Below are positions 1 to 8,931 of a stretch of DNA of 64,000 nucleotides, in pieces (position 1 is the first letter of the stretch; each line of letters starts with the position of its first letter). The notes beneath the pieces were generated by a model, which had not been told where the DNA came from, searched no databases, and saw only the letters and a list, made by a program, of their open reading frames with translations. The stretch comes from Mesorhizobium sp. WSM3860 (lineage in GTDB: Bacteria; Pseudomonadota; Alphaproteobacteria; Rhizobiales; Rhizobiaceae): NCBI RefSeq assembly GCF_002294995.1, contig NZ_NSGF01000026.1, positions 1 through 64,000 of the forward strand. The letters are read 5' to 3'. Both the position numbers and the translations under genes were made by a program.

Positions 1-14
1 CCGGTCCTCCCGGC

Positions 15-77
15 TGGCGAGAAAACTGTCACCCATCTAATCGGTCCATTCTGTTACCTATCTATCCGGTTCGGACA
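15..77. repeat. 63-bp repeat resembling an insertion-sequence end, copy 1
   Basis: Identical over 63 bp, as far as I can read, to 15229-15291. It contains two imperfect tandem units, CTGTCACCCATCTAATCGG and CTGTTACCTATCTATCCGG. Multiple short repeats of this kind are typical of ends of IS21/IS481-type elements, so a relic of such an end is inferred. No transposase lies next to it in the window, and a palindromic intergenic repeat follows directly. Confidence 0.55.
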
Positions 78-90
78 TGCGACATCCGGT

Positions 91-128
91 CTCCCCCCTT
101 GCGGGGGAGATGTCCGGCAGGACAGAGG
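91..128 (+). repeat. mosaic palindromic intergenic repeat, TCCGGCAGGA type
   Basis: First hairpin CTCCCCCC-ttgc-GGGGGAG, followed by a second small hairpin TGTCC-GGCA-GGACA and an AGAGGG tail. It is one of about 28 copies or fragments of this repeat in the window and lies downstream of ligD. Confidence 0.8.
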
Positions 129-156
129 GCGGTGTGACGGAACGCTACGCTTCCAA

Positions 157-2643
157 CTACCTCTCCCCCATCACCGGCAGATCCCTCGCCATCTCATCGA
201 TCTCCGCCCACGGATCGCCCGAGGTCTCCAACAGTCCCGGCAGCGAGGCGTAGTTCAGATCCTCGGGCGCGTCGATGGCCTCCAGATCCGTCCAGCTCAT
301 CGGGGTCGAGGCCGGCAGGTTGGTGCGGGCGCGCAGCGAATAGGGAGCGGCGGAGGTGTGGCCGCGGGCGTTGCGGTGGAAGTCGATGAAGATGCGCTTC
401 TTGCGGTTTTCCTTGCCCATGACGGTGACGAAAGTGTCGGGCGCGCTTGCCGCGAGCAAAGTGGAAATGGTGCTCGAGGCCTGGTGCAGTTTCTTCCAGT
501 TCTGCTTGCGCGTCACAGGCACGGTGATGTGGATGCCCTTGCCGCCGGAGGTCTTTGCAAACGGCACCAGGCCGAGGCTCTCCAGCCCGCCCTTGATGTG
601 GACGGCCGCCTCGACCACCTCGCGCCAGGAAATCCCCTCGCCCGGGTCGAGGTCGAAGACGATCTGGTCGGGTTTGTCGAGCTTGGTGCGGTGCGTGCCC
701 CAGGTGTGGAACTCGACGACGCCGAACTGCGCCAGCGCCAGGTATCCCTTGGCGTCCTCGACCGAGAGATAGGTCTTGGTCTCGCCTTCCGAACTGATGC
801 TCTCGAACACCGCCACCGAGGGCGGCATGCCGGTGAAGGCGTGGCGCTGGAAGAAGCAGTCCTGCGGCCGCCCGGTCGGGCAGCGCACCAGCGACACCGG
901 GCGGCCGATGATGTGCGGCAGCATGAAATCGCCGACCAGCGCGTAATAGACGGCAATGTCGAGCTTGGTCGGGCCGGTCTTGCCGAACAGCCGCCGCTCC
1001 GGATTGGTGACCCAGATGGTGGCGAGGTCGGACTCGGCGATCAGCCGCTTGCGCTTGACCGGAACCGGCGTGGTCAGGCCGCCGACATCGCGCAGGCCGC
1101 GGAAGACGCCGTGGCGGATCGCATTGTCGGCGGTGCGGTTCGAATAACGCACGCGTGCCGACAGCAGCGGCTTCACCCAATGCATCTCACGCATGATCTC
1201 GCGCGGCACGCCTTCGGGCGGCGTGGCGCCGACGGTCAGCCGCTCCAGCCGGGTAAGCAGGTCGGTCGCCATGTCGCGGTCGAAGCCGGTGCCGACCTTG
1301 CCGCGATAGTGCAATTCGCCGTCGACGAACTCGGCCATGCCCAGCGCCGCAAGCCCTTCCGCCCGGTCGGAGACGGTGTAGCCGGCGATGACGAAATCAT
1401 CGGTCTTTTGCGCCTTCACCTTGGTCCAGCTCTTGGTGCGGCCGCTCATGTAGATGGCATCGGCGCGCTTGGAGACGACGCCTTCCAGCCCAAGGTCCGA
1501 GGCCTGGTCGTAAAGCCCGCGGCCATCGCCCTCGACATGGTCGCTGTACTGGATGGCGGCGTTGGCGGCCTGGCCGGCGAGCAGTTCGGCAAGCAGCGCC
1601 TTACGCTTCTGCAGCGGCGCCCTGCGCAAGTCCCAGCCATCGAGATGCAGGAGATCGAAGGCGTAGAAATGCAGCTTCGAGCCGGCGCCCTGGGCCAGCG
1701 CGTCCTGCAGCAGCGCAAAGCGCGAGATGCCCTTGTCGTCGAGCACCATGATCTCGCCGTCGATGATCGCCTGGCTGACCGGCAGGCGCGAAAAGGCTTG
1801 CGGGAGATCGCCATAGCGCTTGGTCCAGTCGAGGCCGCCGCGGGTGATCAGCCGCACGTTCCCGTCCACGACATGCGCCATGGTGCGGTAGCCGTCGAAT
1901 TTGATCTCGTGCAGCCAGAGCGTGCCCGTGTCCTCGCCTCCGGGCGGCTCGCTCACTTGCGCGGCGAGCTGCGGCTCGATGCGGCTTGGCGGGTCTGCCT
2001 TGACCGCGCCGGGCAGCGCGCCGGGTGTCAGCGAGCCAGGTTTCGGCGGCAGGCGCCGCGGCTTTTTCGTCGGCGCTGCCAGTTCCTCGATGCGCCGGCC
2101 CGACTTCACGCTTTCCGGCCGCGCTTCGAGAATGTCGAGCTTGGTGTCGGAAGCGAGATCGCGCTCCTTGAACAGCAGCCAGTTCTTCTTGTTCTCCTCC
2201 TCGCCGGGCTTGGGCTTCAGCCGGGTGAGCATCCAGCCGCCATTGAGCTTCTCACCGGCGAGCCGGAACTTGAAGGCCCCGGTGCGCAGGCTCTTTTCGA
2301 CATCCTCCATCGGCGCCCAGGTTCCGGTGTCCCACACGATCATCGGCCCGCCGCCATACTCGCCCTCGGGGATGACGCCCTCGAAGTCGATATATTCGAT
2401 CGGATGGTCCTCGGTCTCGACCGCCAGGCGCTTGTCGGCCGGGTTGAGCGAGGGGCCGCGCGGCACGGCCCAGCTCTTCAGCACGCCGCCGACTTCGAGG
2501 CGCAGGTCGTAATGGTCGGCGGTGGCGTGGTGCTTGTGGATGACGAAGCGATTGCCGCCTTCGCCTGCCGTGCCCCCCGCCGGCTCCGGGGTGCGGGAGA
2601 ATTCGCGCTTGGCGCGGTAGGATTTGAGGTTGGAGGATGGCAT
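157..2643 (-). CDS. ligD: ATP-dependent DNA ligase LigD (PE-LIG-POL)
   Basis: Multifunctional enzyme of bacterial non-homologous end joining, expected to work with Ku; no ku gene is in this window. All three modules are visible in the 828 residues. The N-terminal 3'-phosphoesterase domain (about 30-180) starts with the FVIHKHHATADHYDLRLE signature. The central ligase domain has the nucleotidyl-lysine motif KFDGYR near residue 248. The C-terminal archaeo-eukaryotic primase-type polymerase (about 540-828) has DLDPGEG near 663 and SGGKGIHIT. The order PE-LIG-POL is that of proteobacterial LigD and the length is normal. The open reading frame is intact; a long antisense frame over it is a GC shadow. 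It stands alone, with repeats on both sides. Confidence 0.97.
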   Translation of the reverse strand: MPSSNLKSYRAKREFSRTPEPAGGTAGEGGNRFVIHKHHATADHYDLRLEVGGVLKSWAVPRGPSLNPADKRLAVETEDHPIEYIDFEGVIPEGEYGGGPMIVWDTGTWAPMEDVEKSLRTGAFKFRLAGEKLNGGWMLTRLKPKPGEEENKKNWLLFKERDLASDTKLDILEARPESVKSGRRIEELAAPTKKPRRLPPKPGSLTPGALPGAVKADPPSRIEPQLAAQVSEPPGGEDTGTLWLHEIKFDGYRTMAHVVDGNVRLITRGGLDWTKRYGDLPQAFSRLPVSQAIIDGEIMVLDDKGISRFALLQDALAQGAGSKLHFYAFDLLHLDGWDLRRAPLQKRKALLAELLAGQAANAAIQYSDHVEGDGRGLYDQASDLGLEGVVSKRADAIYMSGRTKSWTKVKAQKTDDFVIAGYTVSDRAEGLAALGMAEFVDGELHYRGKVGTGFDRDMATDLLTRLERLTVGATPPEGVPREIMREMHWVKPLLSARVRYSNRTADNAIRHGVFRGLRDVGGLTTPVPVKRKRLIAESDLATIWVTNPERRLFGKTGPTKLDIAVYYALVGDFMLPHIIGRPVSLVRCPTGRPQDCFFQRHAFTGMPPSVAVFESISSEGETKTYLSVEDAKGYLALAQFGVVEFHTWGTHRTKLDKPDQIVFDLDPGEGISWREVVEAAVHIKGGLESLGLVPFAKTSGGKGIHITVPVTRKQNWKKLHQASSTISTLLAASAPDTFVTVMGKENRKKRIFIDFHRNARGHTSAAPYSLRARTNLPASTPMSWTDLEAIDAPEDLNYASLPGLLETSGDPWAEIDEMARDLPVMGER

Positions 2644-2697
2644 GGGTTAGGTGCTGAAGAGTGAAGCGGACAATGGAAAACGTCGCGTTCCGTCACG

Positions 2698-2742
2698 CCC
2701 CCCTCTGTCCTGCCGGACATCTCCCCCACAAGGGGGGAGATT
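2698..2742 (-). repeat. mosaic palindromic intergenic repeat, inverted
   Basis: Reads CCCCCTCTGTCC-tgcc-GGACA followed by TCTCCCCC-acaa-GGGGGGAGA, so it is oriented opposite to the copy at 91. It lies directly upstream of the ligD start. Confidence 0.8.
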
Positions 2743-2807
2743 GGCAGCCTGGGCGCCTCGCGGATTCCTACAGCGTCGGAGATTGGCGAAAGCCGGCGTG
2801 ACATCTA

Positions 2808-2854
2808 ATCTCCCCCCTCGTGGGGGAGATGGCCGGCAGGCCAGAGGGGGGCGC
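2808..2854 (+). repeat. mosaic palindromic intergenic repeat, GGCCGGCAGGCC type
   Basis: First hairpin CTCCCCCC-tcgt-GGGGGAG; the second hairpin is TGGCC-ggca-GGCCA instead of TGTCC/GGACA, so both stem sides changed together. It is preceded by a module (2770-2804, gattggcgaaagccgg and neighbours) that recurs inverted at 16408-16445. Confidence 0.8.
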
Positions 2855-2890
2855 TGTCCCGCCAGCCTTGCCGTCGTCATGCTCGATTGC

Positions 2891-3115
2891 TCAATCGTCG
2901 GTCGCCGGCGTCAATTCCAGCTCGGCCGGCGTCAACCCTTGCCGCAGCTGGCTCAGCCGGAACTCGTCGACCCAGTAGGCCTCGCCGTTGACTAGTACGC
3001 GGGCGCTGTAGGTGCCGCCGGAAAAGCTCTGCGCCGTGACATAGACCTTGTGGCGGTCAAGCGCCTTCTTCACCGCGGCGCGGCGGGACTTTTCTCTGGC
3101 GACGGGACTGGCCAT
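2891..3115 (-). CDS. small conserved-type hypothetical protein
   Basis: 74 residues with no recognised domain. The N-terminus is strongly basic (REKSRRAAVKKALDRHK) and is followed by a predicted beta-rich segment (KVYVTAQSFSGGTYSARVL, GEAYWVDEF) and a short acidic tail. Composition and codon pattern look genuine and the frame is closed on both sides by repeats. There is a weak purine-rich stretch before the ATG. No partner genes; function unknown. Confidence 0.6.
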   Translation of the reverse strand: MASPVAREKSRRAAVKKALDRHKVYVTAQSFSGGTYSARVLVNGEAYWVDEFRLSQLRQGLTPAELELTPATDD

Positions 3116-3208
3116 GGCTCACTCTGAACGCGCTGCCCTTCGAAGGGCGGTGGTGCAAGGATGGCGGAGAGAGGCGGGGGAGTCAATTTCGCGGGGCGGG
3201 GGAGTTCG

Positions 3209-3232
3209 ATCTGCCCCCACTTGGGGAGATTG
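3209..3232 (+). repeat. truncated mosaic palindromic repeat
   Basis: Only the first hairpin remains (GCCCCCAC-tt-GGGGAG with mismatches), without the second stem. It lies between the hypothetical gene at 2891 and the acetyltransferase pseudogene. Confidence 0.45.
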
Positions 3233-3280
3233 GCCGTCATCGGCGTCGCGCCCTATTTCCGACGGTGCAAGGAGAGGAAC

Positions 3281-3779
3281 ATGTCCCACATCCGGGCGAT
3301 GACGAAGAACGATCTGCCAGCCGTCTCCCGGCTGCTGGGAGGATCCTGGCGGCGGACCTATTCGCCGATCATGGGTGAGGAAACCGTGGCCCGGCTCTCC
3401 GACGAAAAGCATGCGCCCGAGAAGCTCGCCGAAGAGCTCGCCGACGACAACAAGATGTCGTTCGTGGCCGAGCGGACCGACGGCTCGATCGCAGGCTATG
3501 CAATGGCGGCGATGGACGAGAAGGGCGATGTCATGCTCGACCGGCTGCATATCGAGCCGGAAGAGTTCGGCAGCGGTCTGGCCATCGATCTTTTGCATGC
3601 CGTGCTTGCCGCCCATGCCGGCATTCCAAGCATCGCGCTGGAGGTGATCGAGGGCAATGAGCGGGCGATCGCCTTCTACCGCAAGCGACGGCTTCGAGGT
3701 GGTCGAGCGCCGGCCGGCCGCGCATGGCGTCGGCGGCCATGCCTCGCTGATCATGCGCCGACTGCTGCCGATGGCTTGA
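3281..3779 (+). pseudogene. GNAT family N-acetyltransferase, frameshifted near its C-terminus
   Basis: Begins MSHIRAMTKNDLPAVSRLLG with a good GGAG ribosome-binding site 8 bp upstream; longer in-frame starts are not credible. The GNAT fold is recognisable up to NERAIAFYRK (about residue 135), the usual acetyl-CoA-binding motif region. At 3686-3689 the frame slips. The current frame continues as an arginine-rich, unnatural tail to 3811, whereas the +1 frame from 3690 reads GFEVVERRPAAHGVGGHASL and stops at 3779, exactly as GNAT proteins do (FYRKHGF-EVVER). A single extra base in aagcgacggc explains this. It may be a real mutation or a sequence error. Substrate unknown. Confidence 0.8.
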
Positions 3780-4856
<1,077 letters not shown>

Positions 4857-4867
4857 GGCGTCAGCCA

Positions 4868-4914
4868 ATCTCCCCCCTCGAGGGGGAGATGTCGCCAAAG
4901 GCGACAGAGGGGGT
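4868..4914 (+). repeat. mosaic palindromic repeat, GTCGCC/GGCGAC type
   Basis: First hairpin CTCCCCCCTC-ga-GGGGGAG; second hairpin TGTCGCC-aaa-GGCGACA; then GAGGGGGTCGTC. It is followed at 4922-4975 by a further 50-bp module (gtggagcgccaacc and following) that recurs at 39836 and 42186. Confidence 0.8.
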
Positions 4915-4979
4915 CGTCTCGCGTGGAGCGCCAACCTCCATCTGTCGCAATACGCCGAGCCCAGCCGGACCGCCCCCTC

Positions 4980-5207
4980 CTACTGCTTCTTGCAATCCGG
5001 CAACGCCTCCATTGCCTGCTTGGCCTCCCCCTCGCTGGCGTATCTCTTCTTGCCCAGATCCACGACAAGCGTTCCGTCGGGCTTCTTTGGCACGATCTCG
5101 CACTGTTTCGAAACGACGTCCCTGGCGACCCACCACTCCTCGGCCGCGAAAGCAGGCAAGCTGCCAATGCCGGTAACGAGGATTGCGATTGCGACGGTGC
5201 GAACCAT
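4980..5207 (-). CDS. small exported hypothetical protein
   Basis: 75 residues from ATG 5207, which has a GGAG site (tggagaccagga). A longer in-frame start at 5294 lacks one and would bury the signal. The N-terminus MVRTVAIAILVTGIGSLPAF ending in A-A is a classical signal peptide; the mature part (about 52 residues) has two cysteines (KQCEIV and PDCKK) that could pair in the periplasm and ends in a lysine-rich tail. Similar small secreted proteins are common in rhizobia; function unknown. Confidence 0.7.
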   Translation of the reverse strand: MVRTVAIAILVTGIGSLPAFAAEEWWVARDVVSKQCEIVPKKPDGTLVVDLGKKRYASEGEAKQAMEALPDCKKQ

Positions 5208-5324
5208 TCCTGGTCTCCATTGTCGGTTGCTGGAAAACAGGCCGGAGCCCGCCGGCGCCGTTCGTAAACGGAGCCAGCACACTGCCTTGGGCAAACGCCC
5301 TCCCCGGCCCTTCTGTTCCGGCGC

Positions 5325-5954
5325 TCAGCCGCCCGAATGCGGGTCGATGCTGTAAGGATGGACGGGATAGCCTGGGCCGATCGTCCCGCTCACCCGATCG
5401 ATCCAGGCGCTGAACGCCGGATAGTCGGCAAGCGAAAAGCCGCAATCCTCGGCGCGATGGCCGTAGGCATAGACGGCGATGTCGGCGATGGTGAGCGAGC
5501 CGCCGACAAGGAACGGCGTGTCCTGCAGGCTGCGCTCGAGAGCGCCAAGCGCGCGGGCGCCCGCCTCGCGCTTGCCGGCCACCATCGCCTGATTGCGCTC
5601 CAGCCGCCCGGTCAGCGTCCAGAAGCGCAGCGAGCCGATGACCGGCTCGACATAATACTGCTCGAAGAACAGCCACTGCATGACCTTGGCGCGCGCGAGC
5701 CGGTCGGCCGGCAGGTAGGGCGTCCCCTCCGCGACACAGGTGAGGATGGCGTTTGACTCGGCGATCGCCGCCCCATTCTCCACGCCGAGCACGGGAACGG
5801 CGCCGGCCGGATTGAGCATGAGGAAGGCTTCCGTGCGGCTCTCGCCCTCGAAGATCGAGACGATGCGGGTTTCATAAGCGATGCCGAGCAGGCCGAGCAG
5901 GACGCGAACCTTCCAGGCATTTTGCGACGGCAGATAATCATAGAGCGTGAGCAT
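5325..5954 (-). CDS. glutathione S-transferase family protein
   Basis: 209 residues with the two-domain GST layout. The thioredoxin-like N-terminal half (YDYLPSQNAWKVRVLLGLLG, then NPAGAVPVLGVENGAAIAES with the cis-Pro and the Glu-Ser glutathione-binding pair) precedes an all-helical C-terminal half (LTIADIAVYAYGHRAEDCGF, the usual N-capping box). A cytosolic detoxification or stress role is typical of the family; the substrate cannot be read from sequence. Monocistronic, with repeats at its upstream side. Confidence 0.88.
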   Translation of the reverse strand: MLTLYDYLPSQNAWKVRVLLGLLGIAYETRIVSIFEGESRTEAFLMLNPAGAVPVLGVENGAAIAESNAILTCVAEGTPYLPADRLARAKVMQWLFFEQYYVEPVIGSLRFWTLTGRLERNQAMVAGKREAGARALGALERSLQDTPFLVGGSLTIADIAVYAYGHRAEDCGFSLADYPAFSAWIDRVSGTIGPGYPVHPYSIDPHSGG

Positions 5955-6022
5955 GGCGTCCCTCCTTGGCCAGGCTGGCTTCGCATGGGGCGTGCGCGGG
6001 CGCCACCCGATTTAGGCGCCTT

Positions 6023-6043
6023 GATCTCCCCTCTTGAGGGGAA
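6023..6043 (+). repeat. truncated mosaic palindromic repeat
   Basis: Only the first hairpin is left (TCTCCCCTC-tt-GAGGGGA), followed by a degenerate tail. It lies in the short gap between the GST and the flavin monooxygenase genes. Confidence 0.4.
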
Positions 6044-6063
6044 GACGGCAGTTCCGCCACGCC

Positions 6064-7158
6064 TCAGCCTGCAATATCCCTCGCCACCGCCTGCGCCTCG
6101 ATGCCGATCTCGCGCAGCAGGCCGGTGACCGGATTGTAGAAACCGACGAGGTAGACACCGAGAGCCGTCGCGCGCGGATTCACTCCACTCTTCCCCGGTC
6201 GCAGCTCCGCCGGCAGAATGCCGTCATAGCCAGGACGGTAGCCGGTGGCGAAGATTGCCGCGTCGAAATTTTTCTCCTGCCCGCCGGCGAATTTTGCGCC
6301 GTCCTCGGTGAAGCGGACGATATCGGGTAGAATGCCGATCCTGCCCGCCTTGATCGCTGCTACAGTGCCGACATCGATGACCGGAATGCGACCGGCGTCG
6401 ATCTGCTTGAGGATTCCTTGTTTCGGCCGGGTGATGCCGTATCTCTCCAGCCTGCCCAGCGCCAGGTCGAGGATTTTCGGGAACACCCAGTCGTTCAGCG
6501 CCTGCGGCATCGGCCGGCTGGCGATGCCCACCATCTGGATCGGCACGCCGAAGAGCTGGCGCGGCACGATATGGACGCCCTTGCGCACCGAGATCGTCGG
6601 GCGCGCGCCGCTTTGGGCAAGGTCGAGCGCGATCTCGGCGCCGGTGTTGCCCATGCCGACGACCAGCACGTTCTTGGCCGTATAGGGCGCCGCCTCGCTG
6701 TAGGCGGCGCTGTGCAGCACCTCTCCCTTGAAGGTTTCGATGCCGGCAAAGGCCGGCGTTATCGGCTCGGCATTGTTGCCGGTGGCGATCACAATCTTGC
6801 GGCCGTTGAAAGGACCGGCATCGGTCTCGACCACGAATTTTTCGCCCGCCCGGCGGATCGATTTCACCGTGACGCCGAAGCGCGGCTCGAGGCCGAAACG
6901 CGCGGCATAGGCATCCATATAGGCGACCACTTTTTCACGCGGAACGTAGCGGGGGTGACTTTTCGGGAATGGCACGAAAGGCAGTGACGAGAAGGACTTC
7001 ACCGTGTGCAGGTGCAGCCGCCGGTAATGCCGCCGCCAGGCCGGCGCCACCTCGCCCGCCTTTTCGAGGATGGTGAAATCGACTCCGGCCCGCTTCAGGC
7101 AGGCGCCGACGGCAAGACCCGCCGGTCCCGCGCCGACAATGACGACAGTGGTATCCAA
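6064..7158 (-). CDS. flavin-containing monooxygenase-like NAD(P)/FAD oxidoreductase
   Basis: FAD-binding GAGPAG motif at the very N-terminus (VVIVGAGPAGLAVGACL), a second Rossmann motif VVGMGNTGAEIA for NAD(P)H, and the C-terminal FATGYRPGYD motif of the YUCCA/FMO-like group. It should oxygenate a small nucleophilic substrate using NADPH, FAD and O2. I place the start at TTG 7158 because GGAGGAGG ends 5 bp upstream of it; a TTG at 7176 is also in frame but would include that site. About 364 residues, normal for the family. It stands alone; substrate unknown. Confidence 0.88.
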   Translation of the reverse strand: MDTTVVIVGAGPAGLAVGACLKRAGVDFTILEKAGEVAPAWRRHYRRLHLHTVKSFSSLPFVPFPKSHPRYVPREKVVAYMDAYAARFGLEPRFGVTVKSIRRAGEKFVVETDAGPFNGRKIVIATGNNAEPITPAFAGIETFKGEVLHSAAYSEAAPYTAKNVLVVGMGNTGAEIALDLAQSGARPTISVRKGVHIVPRQLFGVPIQMVGIASRPMPQALNDWVFPKILDLALGRLERYGITRPKQGILKQIDAGRIPVIDVGTVAAIKAGRIGILPDIVRFTEDGAKFAGGQEKNFDAAIFATGYRPGYDGILPAELRPGKSGVNPRATALGVYLVGFYNPVTGLLREIGIEAQAVARDIAG

Positions 7159-7293
7159 GGTAGCCTCCTCCCCCAAGGCGGGAAGAAGCTATGCCCGAGG
7201 TGTCGGAGGAGCAAGTAGGCGAAATCACCTAGCCTGCGGGGGAAGGTGGACCGAGCGAAAACGGATGAATGGACGAGCGAGGCGCCGGCGTCT

Positions 7294-7338
7294 TATCTCC
7301 CTCCTTATGGGGAAATGTCGCCGAAGGCGGCAGAGGGA
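7294..7338 (+). repeat. mosaic palindromic repeat, degenerate
   Basis: First hairpin decayed (TATCTCCCTCCTTATGGGGA); second hairpin intact as TGTCGCC-gaa-GGCGGCA with one changed stem base. The 297-bp gap 7159-7455 otherwise shows nothing I can support. Confidence 0.6.
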
Positions 7339-7455
7339 TCGCTTGCGCAGGAAGTGCCCAGCGCGTCGCGCGGAGGAATACAACCTCGACGATCTGCGTG
7401 AGACGACCCCGCTCTGGCCGCTTCGCGGCCATCTCGGGGGGATCAGCACCGCGCT

Positions 7456-7689
7456 CTACTCCGTCCCGCTCGGCGCTTCGGGCTCGTCCTCGGGCGGCTC
7501 GAGAATCTCGATCAGCCGCGCTACCCTGGCGCCCGGCATCGCGCGACCCTCGTTCATCAGCGCCTCGTCGGCGCCGATCCAGGCGAAGGCCTCGCGCAAT
7601 TCCTCGAGGCTGGCGCCGGTGAGAGCGACGTCGGCGATCACGGCCTCGTCGACAGGGCCAAGAACGGAAATGATCTCGTTGCGGGTCAT
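7456..7689 (-). CDS. small hypothetical acidic protein
   Basis: 77 residues from ATG 7689 (MTRNEIISVLGPVDEAVIAD), preceded by a GGGGAG site; an in-frame ATG at 7719 is less likely. Mostly helical, with a negatively charged C-terminus (EILEPPEDEPEAPSGTE). The segment LTGASLEELREAFAWIGADE looks like a small helix-turn-helix or regulatory domain, but no family was recognised. Alone between repeats. Confidence 0.6.
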   Translation of the reverse strand: MTRNEIISVLGPVDEAVIADVALTGASLEELREAFAWIGADEALMNEGRAMPGARVARLIEILEPPEDEPEAPSGTE

Positions 7690-7859
7690 CCTTGTCTCCC
7701 CTGGGTCGGAAGGATGCAAGGAAACGGCGGACGGGTGAAGCGGGTTCCGACGGCGCCGGCGCGTTGTCTCCGCTTGTGGGAGAAAGCGCCGCGCCGTCTT
7801 TGCTCTCGCCCCGACAACCGCTATGCACGAACCGTCGCCCGGAATTCTGCCGAGTCCTC

Positions 7860-8459
7860 ATGAAATCCGCCTTACTGCTTTCCGCCCTGCTCCTCTCCTC
7901 ACCTGCCCTCGCTCAATGGAAGCCGAGCGAGAAAGTCGAGACCTATGCGATCTCGGGACAAAGCGTGGAGGCGCTCTATGTCTCGATCGGCGAGAAAGGC
8001 CCTGTGATCGGCAAGGACTCGGCCGGCAACGGGCGGCGGGCGATCGCGCAGACCAACTTCAAGCTGACCTGGCAGCGGGATTATCAGACTGAAGGCGGCG
8101 CCTGCGTGCTGAAGACCGCTCGCCCGAAGCTCATCATCACCTACACGCTGCCCAGGCCCGCCGCAAAACTTGCCCCCGCCGTGCAGGCGCGGTGGGATGC
8201 GTTTGCCGCCGGGCTCGCCGCACACGAGAAGGTCCACGGCGCCGGCATCGTCGACATGGTGGACAAGATCGTCGCCTTCAGCACCGGCCTCACCGTCGCC
8301 GACGACCCCGGCTGCACCAAGATCAGGGCGGAGCTGACGAACTATCTCGACCGGCTTTCCAAGGCGCAGCGCCAGGCCAGCCGCGACTTCGACAAGGTCG
8401 AGTTCGGACCGGGCGGGAATTTGCAGAAGCTGATCGCGGCGTTTTTGATCGGCGGGTGA
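7860..8459 (+). CDS. DUF922 domain protein, putative exported Zn-dependent protease
   Basis: 199 residues from ATG 7860. MKSALLLSALLLSSPALA is a clear signal peptide, so the protein is exported. The mature part matches the DUF922 layout: an N-terminal strand-rich half beginning WKPSEKVETYAISG, a region with one conserved Cys (GGACVLKTARP), and a helix carrying HEKVH (an HExxH zinc-peptidase motif) in GLAAHEKVHGAGI. DUF922 proteins are predicted metallopeptidases; activity is inferred only from this motif. The longer upstream frame is non-coding. Confidence 0.85.
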   Translation: MKSALLLSALLLSSPALAQWKPSEKVETYAISGQSVEALYVSIGEKGPVIGKDSAGNGRRAIAQTNFKLTWQRDYQTEGGACVLKTARPKLIITYTLPRPAAKLAPAVQARWDAFAAGLAAHEKVHGAGIVDMVDKIVAFSTGLTVADDPGCTKIRAELTNYLDRLSKAQRQASRDFDKVEFGPGGNLQKLIAAFLIGG

Positions 8460-8931
8460 ACACGGGCAAGGGCGGCTGCACCCTTCCCACGGTGGCCGAC
8501 AGGGCCACACCGGAAGCCCCGCCGTCAGCATTACCGGATCTCGAATGGGATAGCTTGCCAATCCCGTTTGCGCGGAAACGGGCACTGTCAGTCAGCTCTT
8601 TCTCGGCTAGGTTGAAATCTATACTAGTACTTGCTGATGTGCATTCAGCGCTCTTTGCCGACCTGATTGGCGGCAACGCGGGGTGGCCCGGATTGACTTC
8701 GCGTACGGCAGGCTTGGCTCATATGTCCTTCGCGACGAAAGTATAAGGGCATGCACCGCAGCTTTACAGGCGGGTTTGGTAGCGCTACCGTTTCACAGTC
8801 GCGTGACCCGGGGGGAGCTGGGGAAACGTCGCCGACGCCAGTGGTGGATGCTTGCCGGCATCCGTTTCAGCCACACCTTGATTGGAAACGGCTCCCCGCG
8901 AGACCTCGCAGGGACCATCGGGAGGAGTTCG
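8460..8931. other. 472-bp non-coding region upstream of the sugar ABC operon
   Basis: No credible gene. The region probably carries the promoter of the operon that starts at 8932. The one clear signal is the perfect palindrome at 8778-8789. A TACTAGTA palindrome lies near 8622-8631. No mosaic repeat is present, unlike most gaps in this window. Confidence 0.6.
8778..8789. promoter_or_regulatory. candidate LacI-family operator GGTAGCGCTACC
   Basis: Perfect 12-bp palindrome GGTAGCGCTACC with a central CG, flanked by T-rich sequence, 143 bp before the operon start. LacI/GalR-family regulators of sugar genes typically bind such CG-centred palindromes. No lacI gene lies beside this operon, so the cognate regulator would be encoded elsewhere. 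Confidence 0.5.

Noticed and set aside
358-2664. 768-codon plus-strand open frame opposite ligD
   Set aside because: High-GC antisense shadow; LigD on the minus strand has all domain motifs and the plus frame has no recognisable domain.
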